A DNA stretch of 8,270 nucleotides from CAXGUU01 sp964012875. GTDB taxonomy: Bacteria; Pseudomonadota; Gammaproteobacteria; Ga0077536. The notes beneath the pieces are model-generated. The model was not told the DNA's origin, did no database searches, and saw only the letters and a list, made by a program, of their open reading frames with translations. The stretch is from contig CAXGUU010000141.1 in the NCBI GenBank assembly GCA_964012875.1, forward strand, positions 1-8,270, in the 5' to 3' direction. Made by a program: the position numbers and the translations under genes. This document shows, piece after piece, positions 1-5,309 of the stretch. The stretch's first letter is position 1; the number at the start of each line of letters is the position of its first letter.

Positions 1-90
1 GGCCGTATCGGTGTACATGCCGGGGCGCTTGCGTACCGGTTCAAGGCCCGTCAGAACCTCGATATCGGCGGCGTTGTATCGCGCACTCAT
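1..90 (-). CDS. parE: DNA topoisomerase IV subunit B, N-terminal fragment (runs off the window)
   Basis: Only the first 30 codons are inside the window. They read from an ATG at 90 and include IEVLTGLEPVRKRPGMYTDT, the conserved opening of ParE just before the GHKL ATPase domain. ParE pairs with ParC to form topoisomerase IV, which decatenates daughter chromosomes in the cytoplasm. A Shine-Dalgarno-like AGGGGA (complement of 101-106) lies 10 nt upstream of the ATG and supports this start. GyrB shares a similar opening motif, but the short leader and the wording LTGLEPVRKRPGMYTDT fit ParE better. The ATPase, Toprim and C-terminal parts lie to the left of position 1 and cannot be checked. The gene is on the same strand as the DUF3501 cluster, separated from it by a 140-nt spacer that probably carries its own promoter. 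Confidence 0.9.
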   Translation of the reverse strand, partial: MSARYNAADIEVLTGLEPVRKRPGMYTDTA

Positions 91-148
91 GCTGGTCTAT
101 TCCCCTGCAGTCCAAGCGCACCGCAAGTATCAGGCGCGCACTTTAGAA

Positions 149-196
149 TCATTATTAAGGAATTATGACAAACAGCTAAAATAATCGGAATTATTT
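149..196. promoter_or_regulatory. AT-rich inverted repeats in the parE-DUF3501 spacer
   Basis: Two inverted repeats lie close together in the most AT-rich part of the window. The first is TCATTATT-AAGG-AATTATGA (149-168, one mismatch between arms). The second is AAATAAT-CGGA-ATTATTT (179-196, perfect 7-bp arms). On the minus strand an AATAAT hexamer in this region could act as a -10 box for parE, but I found no convincing -35. The second repeat could also be a weak 3' hairpin for the DUF3501 gene, which ends at 231, although its stem contains no G or C. Operator and promoter roles are inferred from position and symmetry only. Confidence 0.35.
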
Positions 197-230
197 ATCT
201 CTGCTCCCCGACCGGTTGGGACACCCCGCT

Positions 231-818
231 TCAATCAAAATCTCCCGCGAGGTTTGCCCGGGTCGCCTCCGAAACGGGGTCAACAGAGAGTCGGTAGTGC
301 TCATGGTCGATGCCAAAGGCAATCGCTTCACCCGCCCGAGCGGCCTCTACCATCGCCGGCGACATCTGAAAGCGCAAAAAATGGACCGCCGAAGTCTTAT
401 CATCGTTGCTTCGGTCAAGGTCTTCGTCGGCAAGCGCATAAACCTTGTCATGGTCGCCGGTTCGAAACCACACACAGTCTTCAATGCCCTTGAGCAGAGA
501 CAGCGCGGCGCGGCGCTCGTCAATGTCTTCATATTCGAGCATAAAGGTCGCTTTCAGGTTGTCGCCATCAGGAATCAGCGGGTTGTAAGCCACCAGTTCC
601 TCTTCGACTGCCTGTGACTCAAAAATACGCTCAATCCGGAGCATTTCCTGGATTTGGTACTGAATCGTCAACCGATCCTCGAAGTAGAGCGTTGCATGAT
701 CACCAATGGCGACCTGCCTGCTCGCCTTGTGGGCGAGGACTTCGCGTCGCATTTCCGGGCGTTTTTCGTGATAGTCTTCAAGCGATAAAAGATCGCCTCT
801 CTGTATCGGTTGAGCCAT
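231..818 (-). CDS. DUF3501 family protein, third gene of the rubrerythrin/Fe-S cluster
   Basis: A 195-residue soluble, acidic protein with no signal peptide or membrane segment. I recognise it as DUF3501 from several blocks: an FEDRLTIQYQIQEMLRIERI segment around residues 46-65, YNPLIPDGDNLKATFMLEYED around 78-98, SAVHFLRF near 143-150 and a DHEHY near 171-175. No catalytic residues are established for this family and its biochemical role is unknown to me. It has a single cysteine (C115), so it is unlikely to carry an Fe-S cluster itself. Its ATG at 818 follows the TAG of the upstream Fe-S gene by only 5 nt, so the two are almost certainly co-transcribed and probably translationally coupled; the AGAAAAG just before the ATG is a weak ribosome site. 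The function is inferred from its neighbours: it may be a partner, assembly factor or regulator of the Fe-S protein. Confidence 0.85.
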   Translation of the reverse strand: MAQPIQRGDLLSLEDYHEKRPEMRREVLAHKASRQVAIGDHATLYFEDRLTIQYQIQEMLRIERIFESQAVEEELVAYNPLIPDGDNLKATFMLEYEDIDERRAALSLLKGIEDCVWFRTGDHDKVYALADEDLDRSNDDKTSAVHFLRFQMSPAMVEAARAGEAIAFGIDHEHYRLSVDPVSEATRANLAGDFD

Positions 819-823
819 CTTTT

Positions 824-2140
824 CTATAGTCCGTAAGCGTATTTCAGGAGGGTGAACGCGGAGCTAGCCCGTCGTCCGTCACCCACACCGTGTTCGATCA
901 ATTCTCCGGCCATGGGGCAATCGCTGATGTAGTGGTCGACTTCACCTTCCTTGATCCCGCGTATGACCGGGCGGCAGATTTTCTGTGCGAAGTCGTAGTT
1001 TTCCTTCTTCACGGCGTAGGTGCCGTCGTGGCCAGAGCAACGCTCTATCACCTGTATTTCGGTCTCAGTCACCAGCGCCAGCACATCGCGCGTCTTCAAT
1101 CCGATGTTTTGCACGCGCTGGTGGCAAGGCACGTGGTAGGCCACCTTCCCTAGCGAGTTTTTGAAGTTGGTATCCAGTTCGCCCAATTTGTGTCGCTCCA
1201 TCAGGTATTCGAACGGATCGACGAAAGCCTCGGCGACACGGGCGACGTCCGGATCATCGGGAAACAGCAGTGGCAACTCCTGCCGGAACATCAAAACACA
1301 ACTTGGAATTGGCGCCGTGATTTTCAAGCCACGCTCGACGAGCTTGAGTAGTGCCGGAATGTTCGCGTTCTTGTGTTTTTCGACCATTTCCAGGTCGCCC
1401 AGCTCGAGTTTCGGCATCCCGCAACAACGCTCGTCGCCAACCAGTTCAACTGTAACCCCGTTGTGCTCGAACACGCTGATCATGTCCTCAACTACGTCCG
1501 GTGCGTTGCGATTGCCATAACAGGTGACAAACAACCCGATCCCAGCTTCCGTGGATGAGTCGTGAGCGTTTTTTTTGCGCCGCCGAAGTGTGCGGCTGTG
1601 AAATTTTGGCAAGGGTGCGTCGGCGTGAACACCGAGCCCCAGTTCCATGGCCTTGCGAGCAGGTTTGAGGTTGTTGGTCACGTTAACCACCTCGGCAACA
1701 ACCGGTATCGAAGCGAGCGTGCCAACCGTGTCCGTCGACGTCAGTACCTTGTCACGCAGACTTACCCCACGCTCTTTCAACTGCACGGCTTTGCCGCGCA
1801 GCATTAGGTGCGGAAAATCCAGGTTCCATTCGTGCGGTGGTACGTACGGGCATTTGGTCATGTAACACAGATCGCACAGATAGCACTGGTCAATGACCTT
1901 TTGATAATCCACCTTGTCCACGCCGTCAACCTCCATCGTTGAAGATTCGTCGACAAGGTCAAACAGGGTCGGAAACGCGTTGCACAAACTCACGCAACGT
2001 CGACATCCGTGACAGATGTCATAGACACGCTCAAGTTCACTATCTAACGATTGGCGGTCATAAAATGCCGGCGATTTCCAATCAATCGGATGGCGCGTCG
2101 GGGCTTCAAGACTGCCTTCCCGAACTTCCGAATCAGCCAT
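824..2140 (-). CDS. GlpC/HdrD-like (Fe-S)-binding protein with two 4Fe-4S motifs and two CCG domains
   Basis: A 438-residue cytoplasmic protein. The N-terminal ferredoxin-like part has two cluster motifs: C43-x2-C46-x2-C49-x3-C53 (followed by NAFP) and C86-x2-C89-x2-C92-x4-C97-P. Two CCG-type domains follow. The first has C207, CCG at 239-241 and C281. The second has C339 (HVPCHQR), CSG at 368-370 and C408. This architecture is shared by GlpC, the Fe-S subunit of anaerobic glycerol-3-phosphate dehydrogenase, and by HdrD/GlcF-type proteins that pass electrons or reduce disulfides. No glpA or glpB lies beside it, so a GlpC role is unlikely. In the second domain the usual CC pair is C-S, so a normal noncubane cluster there is doubtful. 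Basic runs (RTLRRRKK, 183-190) separate the halves. The ATG at 2140 has a weak GGGAA upstream. It sits between rubrerythrin and DUF3501, suggesting an electron-transfer or thiol-redox role in stress defence. Confidence 0.88.
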   Translation of the reverse strand: MADSEVREGSLEAPTRHPIDWKSPAFYDRQSLDSELERVYDICHGCRRCVSLCNAFPTLFDLVDESSTMEVDGVDKVDYQKVIDQCYLCDLCYMTKCPYVPPHEWNLDFPHLMLRGKAVQLKERGVSLRDKVLTSTDTVGTLASIPVVAEVVNVTNNLKPARKAMELGLGVHADAPLPKFHSRTLRRRKKNAHDSSTEAGIGLFVTCYGNRNAPDVVEDMISVFEHNGVTVELVGDERCCGMPKLELGDLEMVEKHKNANIPALLKLVERGLKITAPIPSCVLMFRQELPLLFPDDPDVARVAEAFVDPFEYLMERHKLGELDTNFKNSLGKVAYHVPCHQRVQNIGLKTRDVLALVTETEIQVIERCSGHDGTYAVKKENYDFAQKICRPVIRGIKEGEVDHYISDCPMAGELIEHGVGDGRRASSAFTLLKYAYGL

Positions 2141-2173
2141 ACAGGTTCCCTAAATTTCAACTTTTTGGACCGT

Positions 2174-2203
2174 AGAAAAAGAAGCCGGGACAGGCCCGGC
2201 TTC
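2174..2203 (-). terminator. Intrinsic terminator between rubrerythrin and the Fe-S gene
   Basis: A perfect 9-bp stem (GAAGCCGGG / CCCGGCTTC, 2181-2203) with a 5-nt loop is followed on the minus strand by a run of five T at 2180-2176. It begins 25 nt after the rubrerythrin stop codon and ends about 33 nt before the ATG of the Fe-S gene. This is a textbook Rho-independent terminator for the rubrerythrin message. Either it leaks, so that the downstream genes are made at a lower level, or the downstream pair has its own weak promoter; I see no clear promoter in the short space left. Confidence 0.85.
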
Positions 2204-2228
2204 CGTGATGGGTTAATGCCAGAATCTT

Positions 2229-2645
2229 CTAGCCGAGCGTATCAAGAGCCTTCTGAAAACGATTGGCATGCGAACGTTCAGCCTTGGCCAGCGTTTCAAA
2301 CCAGTCAGCGACTTCATCGAAACCTTCTTCGCGGGCTGTTTTAGCCATCCCCGGGTACATGTCGGTGTACTCGTGGGTCTCGCCGGCAATCGCCGCTTTG
2401 AGATTCAGCTCGGTGCTGCCAATCGGCTCCCCGGTGGCCGGGTCGCCGACCTGCTCGAGGTATTCGAGGTGGCCGTGGGCATGTCCGGTTTCACCCTCGG
2501 CCGTGGAGCGAAAGACGGTGGATACGTCGTTGTAACCTTCGACGTCAGCCTTTTGCGCGAAGTAGAGATAGCGGCGATTGGCCTGCGATTCCCCGGCAAA
2601 TGCCGCTTTTAAATTGTCTTCTGTTTTTGAACCTTTCAGGGCCAT
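2229..2645 (-). CDS. rbr: Short rubrerythrin (diiron four-helix bundle, no rubredoxin domain)
   Basis: A 138-residue rubrerythrin-family protein. Rubrerythrins reduce hydrogen peroxide at a non-haem diiron site in the cytoplasm. All seven expected iron ligands are visible: E19, E52 with H55 (ExxH), E89 and E92 (ExxE) and E123 with H126 (ExxH), giving the four-helix ferritin-like core. The protein ends at ...ALDTLG, just where classical rubrerythrins (about 190 residues) continue into a CxxC...CxxC rubredoxin domain; here there is no cysteine at all. It therefore needs an external electron donor, and the Fe-S protein encoded downstream is an obvious candidate (inference). The ATG at 2645 has a strong GAGGAG-type ribosome site (complement of about 2654-2659). 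A palindrome lies 56 nt upstream of the start and an intrinsic terminator follows the stop. The gene symbol is by family and implies no tested function. Confidence 0.92.
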   Translation of the reverse strand: MALKGSKTEDNLKAAFAGESQANRRYLYFAQKADVEGYNDVSTVFRSTAEGETGHAHGHLEYLEQVGDPATGEPIGSTELNLKAAIAGETHEYTDMYPGMAKTAREEGFDEVADWFETLAKAERSHANRFQKALDTLG

Positions 2646-2692
2646 GTTTTATTCCTCCTCTGGCGGGCGCGCGGCCCGTGGTCACGGTATGT

Positions 2693-2736
2693 AGTCTGCT
2701 ATTTAGACTCAGTCTAAATCTGGCGTGAGTCTAATT
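2693..2736. promoter_or_regulatory. 19-bp perfect palindrome with flanking half-sites upstream of rubrerythrin
   Basis: ATTTAGACTCAGTCTAAAT (2701-2719) is a perfect inverted repeat with 9-bp arms around one central base. Two further AGTCT half-sites stand at 2693 and 2728, so AGTCT recurs at 2693, 2711 and 2728, spaced 18 and 17 bp. The array sits 48-91 nt upstream of the rubrerythrin ATG, where the promoter should be. A dimeric repressor or activator site is the natural reading. Half-sites containing GACT/AGTC recall IscR-type (Rrf2) sites, but the 1-bp centre does not match the usual IscR spacing, and TetR-type or other regulators are possible. The regulator gene is not in the window. Confidence 0.6.
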
Positions 2737-2796
2737 AAAGGGATAGATAGCGGTCAAGTTCCGATCGGATTCTCCGGTTGGTTAAATCGTCAACAA

Positions 2797-2825
2797 TTGA
2801 CCGACAAAGCAGCCATCGGTACAGT
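2797..2825 (+). promoter_or_regulatory. Candidate sigma-70 promoter for xseB-ispA
   Basis: TTGACC (2797-2802, five of six bases matching the -35 consensus), a 17-bp spacer, and TACAGT (2820-2825, four of six matching the -10). It lies about 85 nt upstream of the xseB start on the same strand. The -35 is part of a short inverted repeat, GTCAA-CAA-TTGAC (2789-2801), which might be incidental. The assignment is by consensus matching only. Confidence 0.45.
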
Positions 2826-2909
2826 TGCCGCCCACTGGCGGCGCCACCGCGTGTCACGAGCATTTCAGTGGCAGGACGTCGCCTGCTGCAGACGGTTAAG
2901 GGGAACCGC

Positions 2910-3161
2910 GTGGCGAAAGCTGCCAAGCAAACAAAAACGATCGACTTCGAGGCCGAAATGGCAGAACTGGAGGCCTTGGTTGAGGCGCTGGAGCAGGGCG
3001 AACTCACGCTTGAAGAATCGATCAAACAGTTTGAGCGGGGCATCCAGCTCGCAAAAAACTGTCAATCGGCACTGAAGGTTGCAGAGCAAAAAGTGCAAAA
3101 GCTGGCAGGCGATGGCGACGATGCCCGGCTGGAGCCTTTTACCGACGATGCAGACGACTGA
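2910..3161 (+). CDS. xseB: Exodeoxyribonuclease VII small subunit
   Basis: An 83-residue protein matching XseB, which binds the catalytic XseA subunit to form cytoplasmic exonuclease VII, a degrader of single-stranded DNA in repair and recombination. The core is a helical hairpin: FEAEMAELEALVEALEQGELTLEESIKQFERG, then a second helix through CQSALKVAEQKVQKL, with the family's conserved E-x-G-x-LxLEESxxxFERG pattern. The E. coli protein is of similar length (about 80). I chose the GTG at 2910 because it follows AAGGGGAA (2898-2905) at good distance and gives the family's usual length; the reading frame stays open upstream to an ATG at 2778, but that extension (MVKSSTIDRQ...) is unlike any XseB. 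The TGA at 3159-3161 lies 13 nt before the ispA start, so the two form an operon, as in many gammaproteobacteria. Confidence 0.9.
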   Translation: MAKAAKQTKTIDFEAEMAELEALVEALEQGELTLEESIKQFERGIQLAKNCQSALKVAEQKVQKLAGDGDDARLEPFTDDADD

Positions 3162-3174
3162 GCGGAGCCCATCC

Positions 3175-4062
3175 ATGCTGCAGGACCGCTTGTCCCCCCT
3201 CCAGGCCCGTGCCAGCCGGGCGCTCGAGGCACGCCTGCCAGCAATCGTACAGCCGCCCCAGCGCCTGCACGAAGCGATGCGCTACGCGGTGCTGGCACCT
3301 GGTAAACGCATTCGACCCGTCCTCACATACGCCACTGGCGAAGCGCTTGGTGCCGGCCCGAGACTGCTCGACGCACCGGCTGCGGCCGTCGAATTTATTC
3401 ATGCCTATTCACTGATTCACGACGATTTGCCGGCGATGGATGACGATGATTTACGCCGCGGGCGCCCAACCTGCCATCGCCAGTTCGACGAAGCGACGGC
3501 GATTCTGGCAGGCGACGCCCTGCAGGCGCTGGCATTCGAAGTGCTGCTACAGGAGCAGAATCCGGCGCCCTCTGCAGCGGCCAGGATCGAGATGGTGCGG
3601 ACGCTGGCGGTTGCCAGTGGCTCAGCCGGGATGGCGGGCGGTCAAGCCTTTGATCTCGCCGCGGTCGGGCACCAACTGTCCCTTGACGAACTGGAAAACG
3701 TACACATACACAAGACGGGCGCGCTGATTTGCGCCAGCGTGAGACTCGGCTACCTAGCGAGCAATCGCAACGACCCCGATCTCGAAGCCCGCCTGCAACG
3801 TTACGCGACCTGTATCGGTCTTGCTTTCCAGGTACAGGATGACATTCTTGATGTCGAGGGCGATACCGAGGTTATCGGCAAACCACAAGGCTCAGACGCC
3901 GGCCTCGACAAGCCCACTTATCCGAATATCCTTGGAATGGCGGAAGCGAAAGCAACAGCGCAGGCCCTGTGTGATGAAGCCATTAGCTGCCTCGCCCCAC
4001 TGGGAGATCGCGCCGCCACCCTGACGATGATTGCCGACTTCATCGTCAAACGAGATCGCTGA
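3175..4062 (+). CDS. ispA: (2E,6E)-farnesyl diphosphate synthase (class I trans-prenyltransferase)
   Basis: A 295-residue enzyme expected to condense dimethylallyl or geranyl diphosphate with isopentenyl diphosphate to give farnesyl diphosphate, the precursor of ubiquinone side chains and undecaprenyl carriers. Visible motifs are GKRIRP (43-48), the first aspartate-rich motif DDLPAMD (83-89) followed by further aspartates and RRGRPTCH, a KTGALI segment (180-185), QVQDDILD (219-226) containing the second DDxxD motif, and GKPQGSDAGLDKPTYP (235-250). The length matches E. coli IspA (299). The ATG at 3175 was chosen because the homologous part begins there and a GCGGAG lies just upstream; an ATG at 3148 in the same frame would overlap xseB and has no ribosome site. 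It follows xseB directly. dxs, commonly the next gene, is not present downstream. Geranylgeranyl synthase cannot be excluded by motif alone, but xseB linkage favours IspA. Confidence 0.93.
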   Translation: MLQDRLSPLQARASRALEARLPAIVQPPQRLHEAMRYAVLAPGKRIRPVLTYATGEALGAGPRLLDAPAAAVEFIHAYSLIHDDLPAMDDDDLRRGRPTCHRQFDEATAILAGDALQALAFEVLLQEQNPAPSAAARIEMVRTLAVASGSAGMAGGQAFDLAAVGHQLSLDELENVHIHKTGALICASVRLGYLASNRNDPDLEARLQRYATCIGLAFQVQDDILDVEGDTEVIGKPQGSDAGLDKPTYPNILGMAEAKATAQALCDEAISCLAPLGDRAATLTMIADFIVKRDR

Positions 4063-4381
4063 TAGCGCTTTCTTACGTGGTCTCGACATGCCCGCTGCAG
4101 CAGTGCGGTTGCTGTGCGGAATTCGACTGATCCCGGCGCCATACCGCGGCCCTACCGGGCGTAGTGATTTGGACGCGACCGAGTCGGATAGACGGGACCG
4201 GGTCCGCCAGAAAGACGTCATAACCCCCATGGGTTTTTGACAAGTGTTCGGAAATTTGGTGCTTTTCGCTCGGCAACTATTGCCATTTCAAATGGCTTCC
4301 GGGTTGGCACACGAAATGCCCTCAAGTTCTGCTTACGCGGTGTGGACCCGCGTGCCTCGACTTTGGTCTACTTGCGGGGGC
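4063..4381. other. Non-coding stretch between ispA and mazG, with short palindromes
   Basis: About 319 nt between two converging genes, with no ORF that resembles a protein. It holds several small inverted repeats: GGACC-G-GGTCC (4195-4205); GCCATTT-C-AAATGGC (4282-4296, perfect 7-bp arms); and ACGCGG...CCGCGT (4335-4353, 7-nt loop). None of these has a T-run in the right place for a terminator. I see no trace of a dxs remnant and no tRNA-like fold. The length is large for a simple convergent junction. Confidence 0.5.
4222..4238 (+). terminator. Weak candidate terminator for xseB-ispA
   Basis: AACCC-CCAT-GGGTT (4222-4235) followed by TTT (the T-run is 4234-4238) could form a 5-bp hairpin with a U-tract on the plus strand, 160 nt after the ispA stop. 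The stem is short, so this is only a possible end of the transcript. Confidence 0.3.
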
Positions 4382-5188
4382 CTAGTCACCCGCATTTTGT
4401 TTCAGGTCAGACTTGGCCTTGTTCCAGGCGGCATCGAGTCCGGCCGCGTCAAGTTGTTCCAGCGGCCCTGCTACACGTTCCATCAACCGAAATCGGGCTT
4501 CAAACTTGTTTGTCGCCGCTCGGAGGCATTGCGCGGGATCAATACCCTCGTGCCGGGCCAGATTGACCGCTGAGAAAAGCAGATCACCCAATTCTTCCGC
4601 GACTTCCGTTTTATCCGCGCCGCACCGCGCGGCCTCCAGCTCTGCCAGTTCCTCGCGCAACTTGGTCATCGGACCCTCGGTGTTACGCCAATCGAAGCCG
4701 ACCCGCGCTGCCCGTTTCTGTACTTTAGCGGCGAGCGCCAGCGCCGGCAGATTCCGAGCTATGCCGTCGAGCTCACTCGCCTGTGCCTTGGTCCCTGAGT
4801 GGGCCGTGGCGTGACGGCGTCGCTCGTAGGCTTTGATCGATTCCCAGTTCTGCTGCACCGCCGCGGCATCTTCCGCACTATCCTCGCCAAACACGTGCGG
4901 ATGCCGCCGAACCAACTTGTCTTCAATTGACGCGATCACATCCTCGAGCGAGAAATACGACTGCTCCTGGCCGAGACGACAGTAGAAGATTACCTGGAAG
5001 AGCAAGTCCCCCAGTTCCTGAGGCAAATGTTCCATGTTGCCTGATTCGATGGCCTCAGCAACTTCGTAGGCCTCTTCAATCGTATGCGGCACGATGCTGG
5101 AGAAGGTCTGTTCAAGGTCCCACGGACAACCGTTGATCGGATCACGCAAGCGCCCCATGATTTCGCACAGTCGAGATAAATCAGCCAT
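4382..5188 (-). CDS. mazG: Nucleoside triphosphate pyrophosphohydrolase MazG
   Basis: A 268-residue two-domain MazG, a cytoplasmic enzyme that hydrolyses NTPs and dNTPs to monophosphate and pyrophosphate, thought to clear abnormal nucleotides and, in E. coli, to affect ppGpp levels. Domain 1 has RLRDPINGCPWDLEQT (13-28) and the Mg-binding residues E38, E39, E42, E58 and D61 (EEAYE...ELGD). Domain 2 repeats this with E179, E180, E183 and EELGD at 198-202. KLVRRHPHVFG (91-101) is a standard family block. The ATG at 5188 is preferred because MADLSRLCEIMGRLRDP aligns from its first residue with the start of E. coli MazG and gives a similar length (263 there); a GTG at 5203 would add five residues and has no ribosome site. 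The gene is divergent from the HNH gene. A TATAAA (complement of 5215-5220) could be its -10 box, but no good -35 is seen. No mazEF toxin-antitoxin genes are adjacent. Confidence 0.93.
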   Translation of the reverse strand: MADLSRLCEIMGRLRDPINGCPWDLEQTFSSIVPHTIEEAYEVAEAIESGNMEHLPQELGDLLFQVIFYCRLGQEQSYFSLEDVIASIEDKLVRRHPHVFGEDSAEDAAAVQQNWESIKAYERRRHATAHSGTKAQASELDGIARNLPALALAAKVQKRAARVGFDWRNTEGPMTKLREELAELEAARCGADKTEVAEELGDLLFSAVNLARHEGIDPAQCLRAATNKFEARFRLMERVAGPLEQLDAAGLDAAWNKAKSDLKQNAGD

Positions 5189-5230
5189 TTGGATTACGCT
5201 CACGGTTTTGTGGGTTTATAAAAGATAGCC

Positions 5231-5273
5231 TTGATTCGAAATATTTTTGCACCCAGAATCTGGGGCCGATTCT
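5231..5273 (+). promoter_or_regulatory. Candidate promoter of the HNH gene with an inverted repeat at the -10
   Basis: TTGATT (5231-5236), a 17-bp spacer and CAGAAT (5254-5259) make a moderate sigma-70-like promoter about 50 nt upstream of the HNH start. The inverted repeat AGAATC-N7-GATTCT (5255-5273) overlaps the -10 and would be well placed for a repressor. Both readings rest on sequence symmetry and consensus matching only. Confidence 0.35.
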
Positions 5274-5309
5274 AAACACCATGGACTTTTCTGCAGAGCG
5301 TCACCGAAT

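Noticed and set aside
254..617. Plus-strand ORFs opposite the DUF3501 gene
   Set aside because: They are antisense shadows: low-complexity Arg/Pro-rich or unfamiliar translations, opposite a clear family member with good start and spacing.
2263..2612. Two plus-strand ORFs of 90 and 114 codons opposite rubrerythrin
   Set aside because: The complementary strand encodes a complete rubrerythrin with all metal ligands; the antisense readings have no family features or ribosome sites.
2778..2909. A 44-residue N-terminal extension of XseB from the ATG at 2778
   Set aside because: The extension contains the candidate -10 box and resembles no XseB; a GTG at 2910 has a good ribosome site and gives the family's length.
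3079..3174. A 32-residue N-terminal extension of IspA overlapping xseB
   Set aside because: The extension overlaps xseB codons and is not seen in the family; the ATG at 3175 fits the family's length.
4141..4210. Possible tRNA-like fold from GC-rich inverted repeats
   Set aside because: I could not find an acceptor stem, a T-loop GTTC box and an anticodon arm in consistent positions.
4237..4573. Plus-strand ORFs of 109 codons covering the gap and the end of mazG
   Set aside because: Most of the length is antisense to mazG, and the remaining part has no recognisable protein features or convincing ribosome site.
4382..5188. mazG as part of a mazEF toxin-antitoxin locus
   Set aside because: No mazE- or mazF-like gene flanks it; the neighbours are ispA and the HNH gene.
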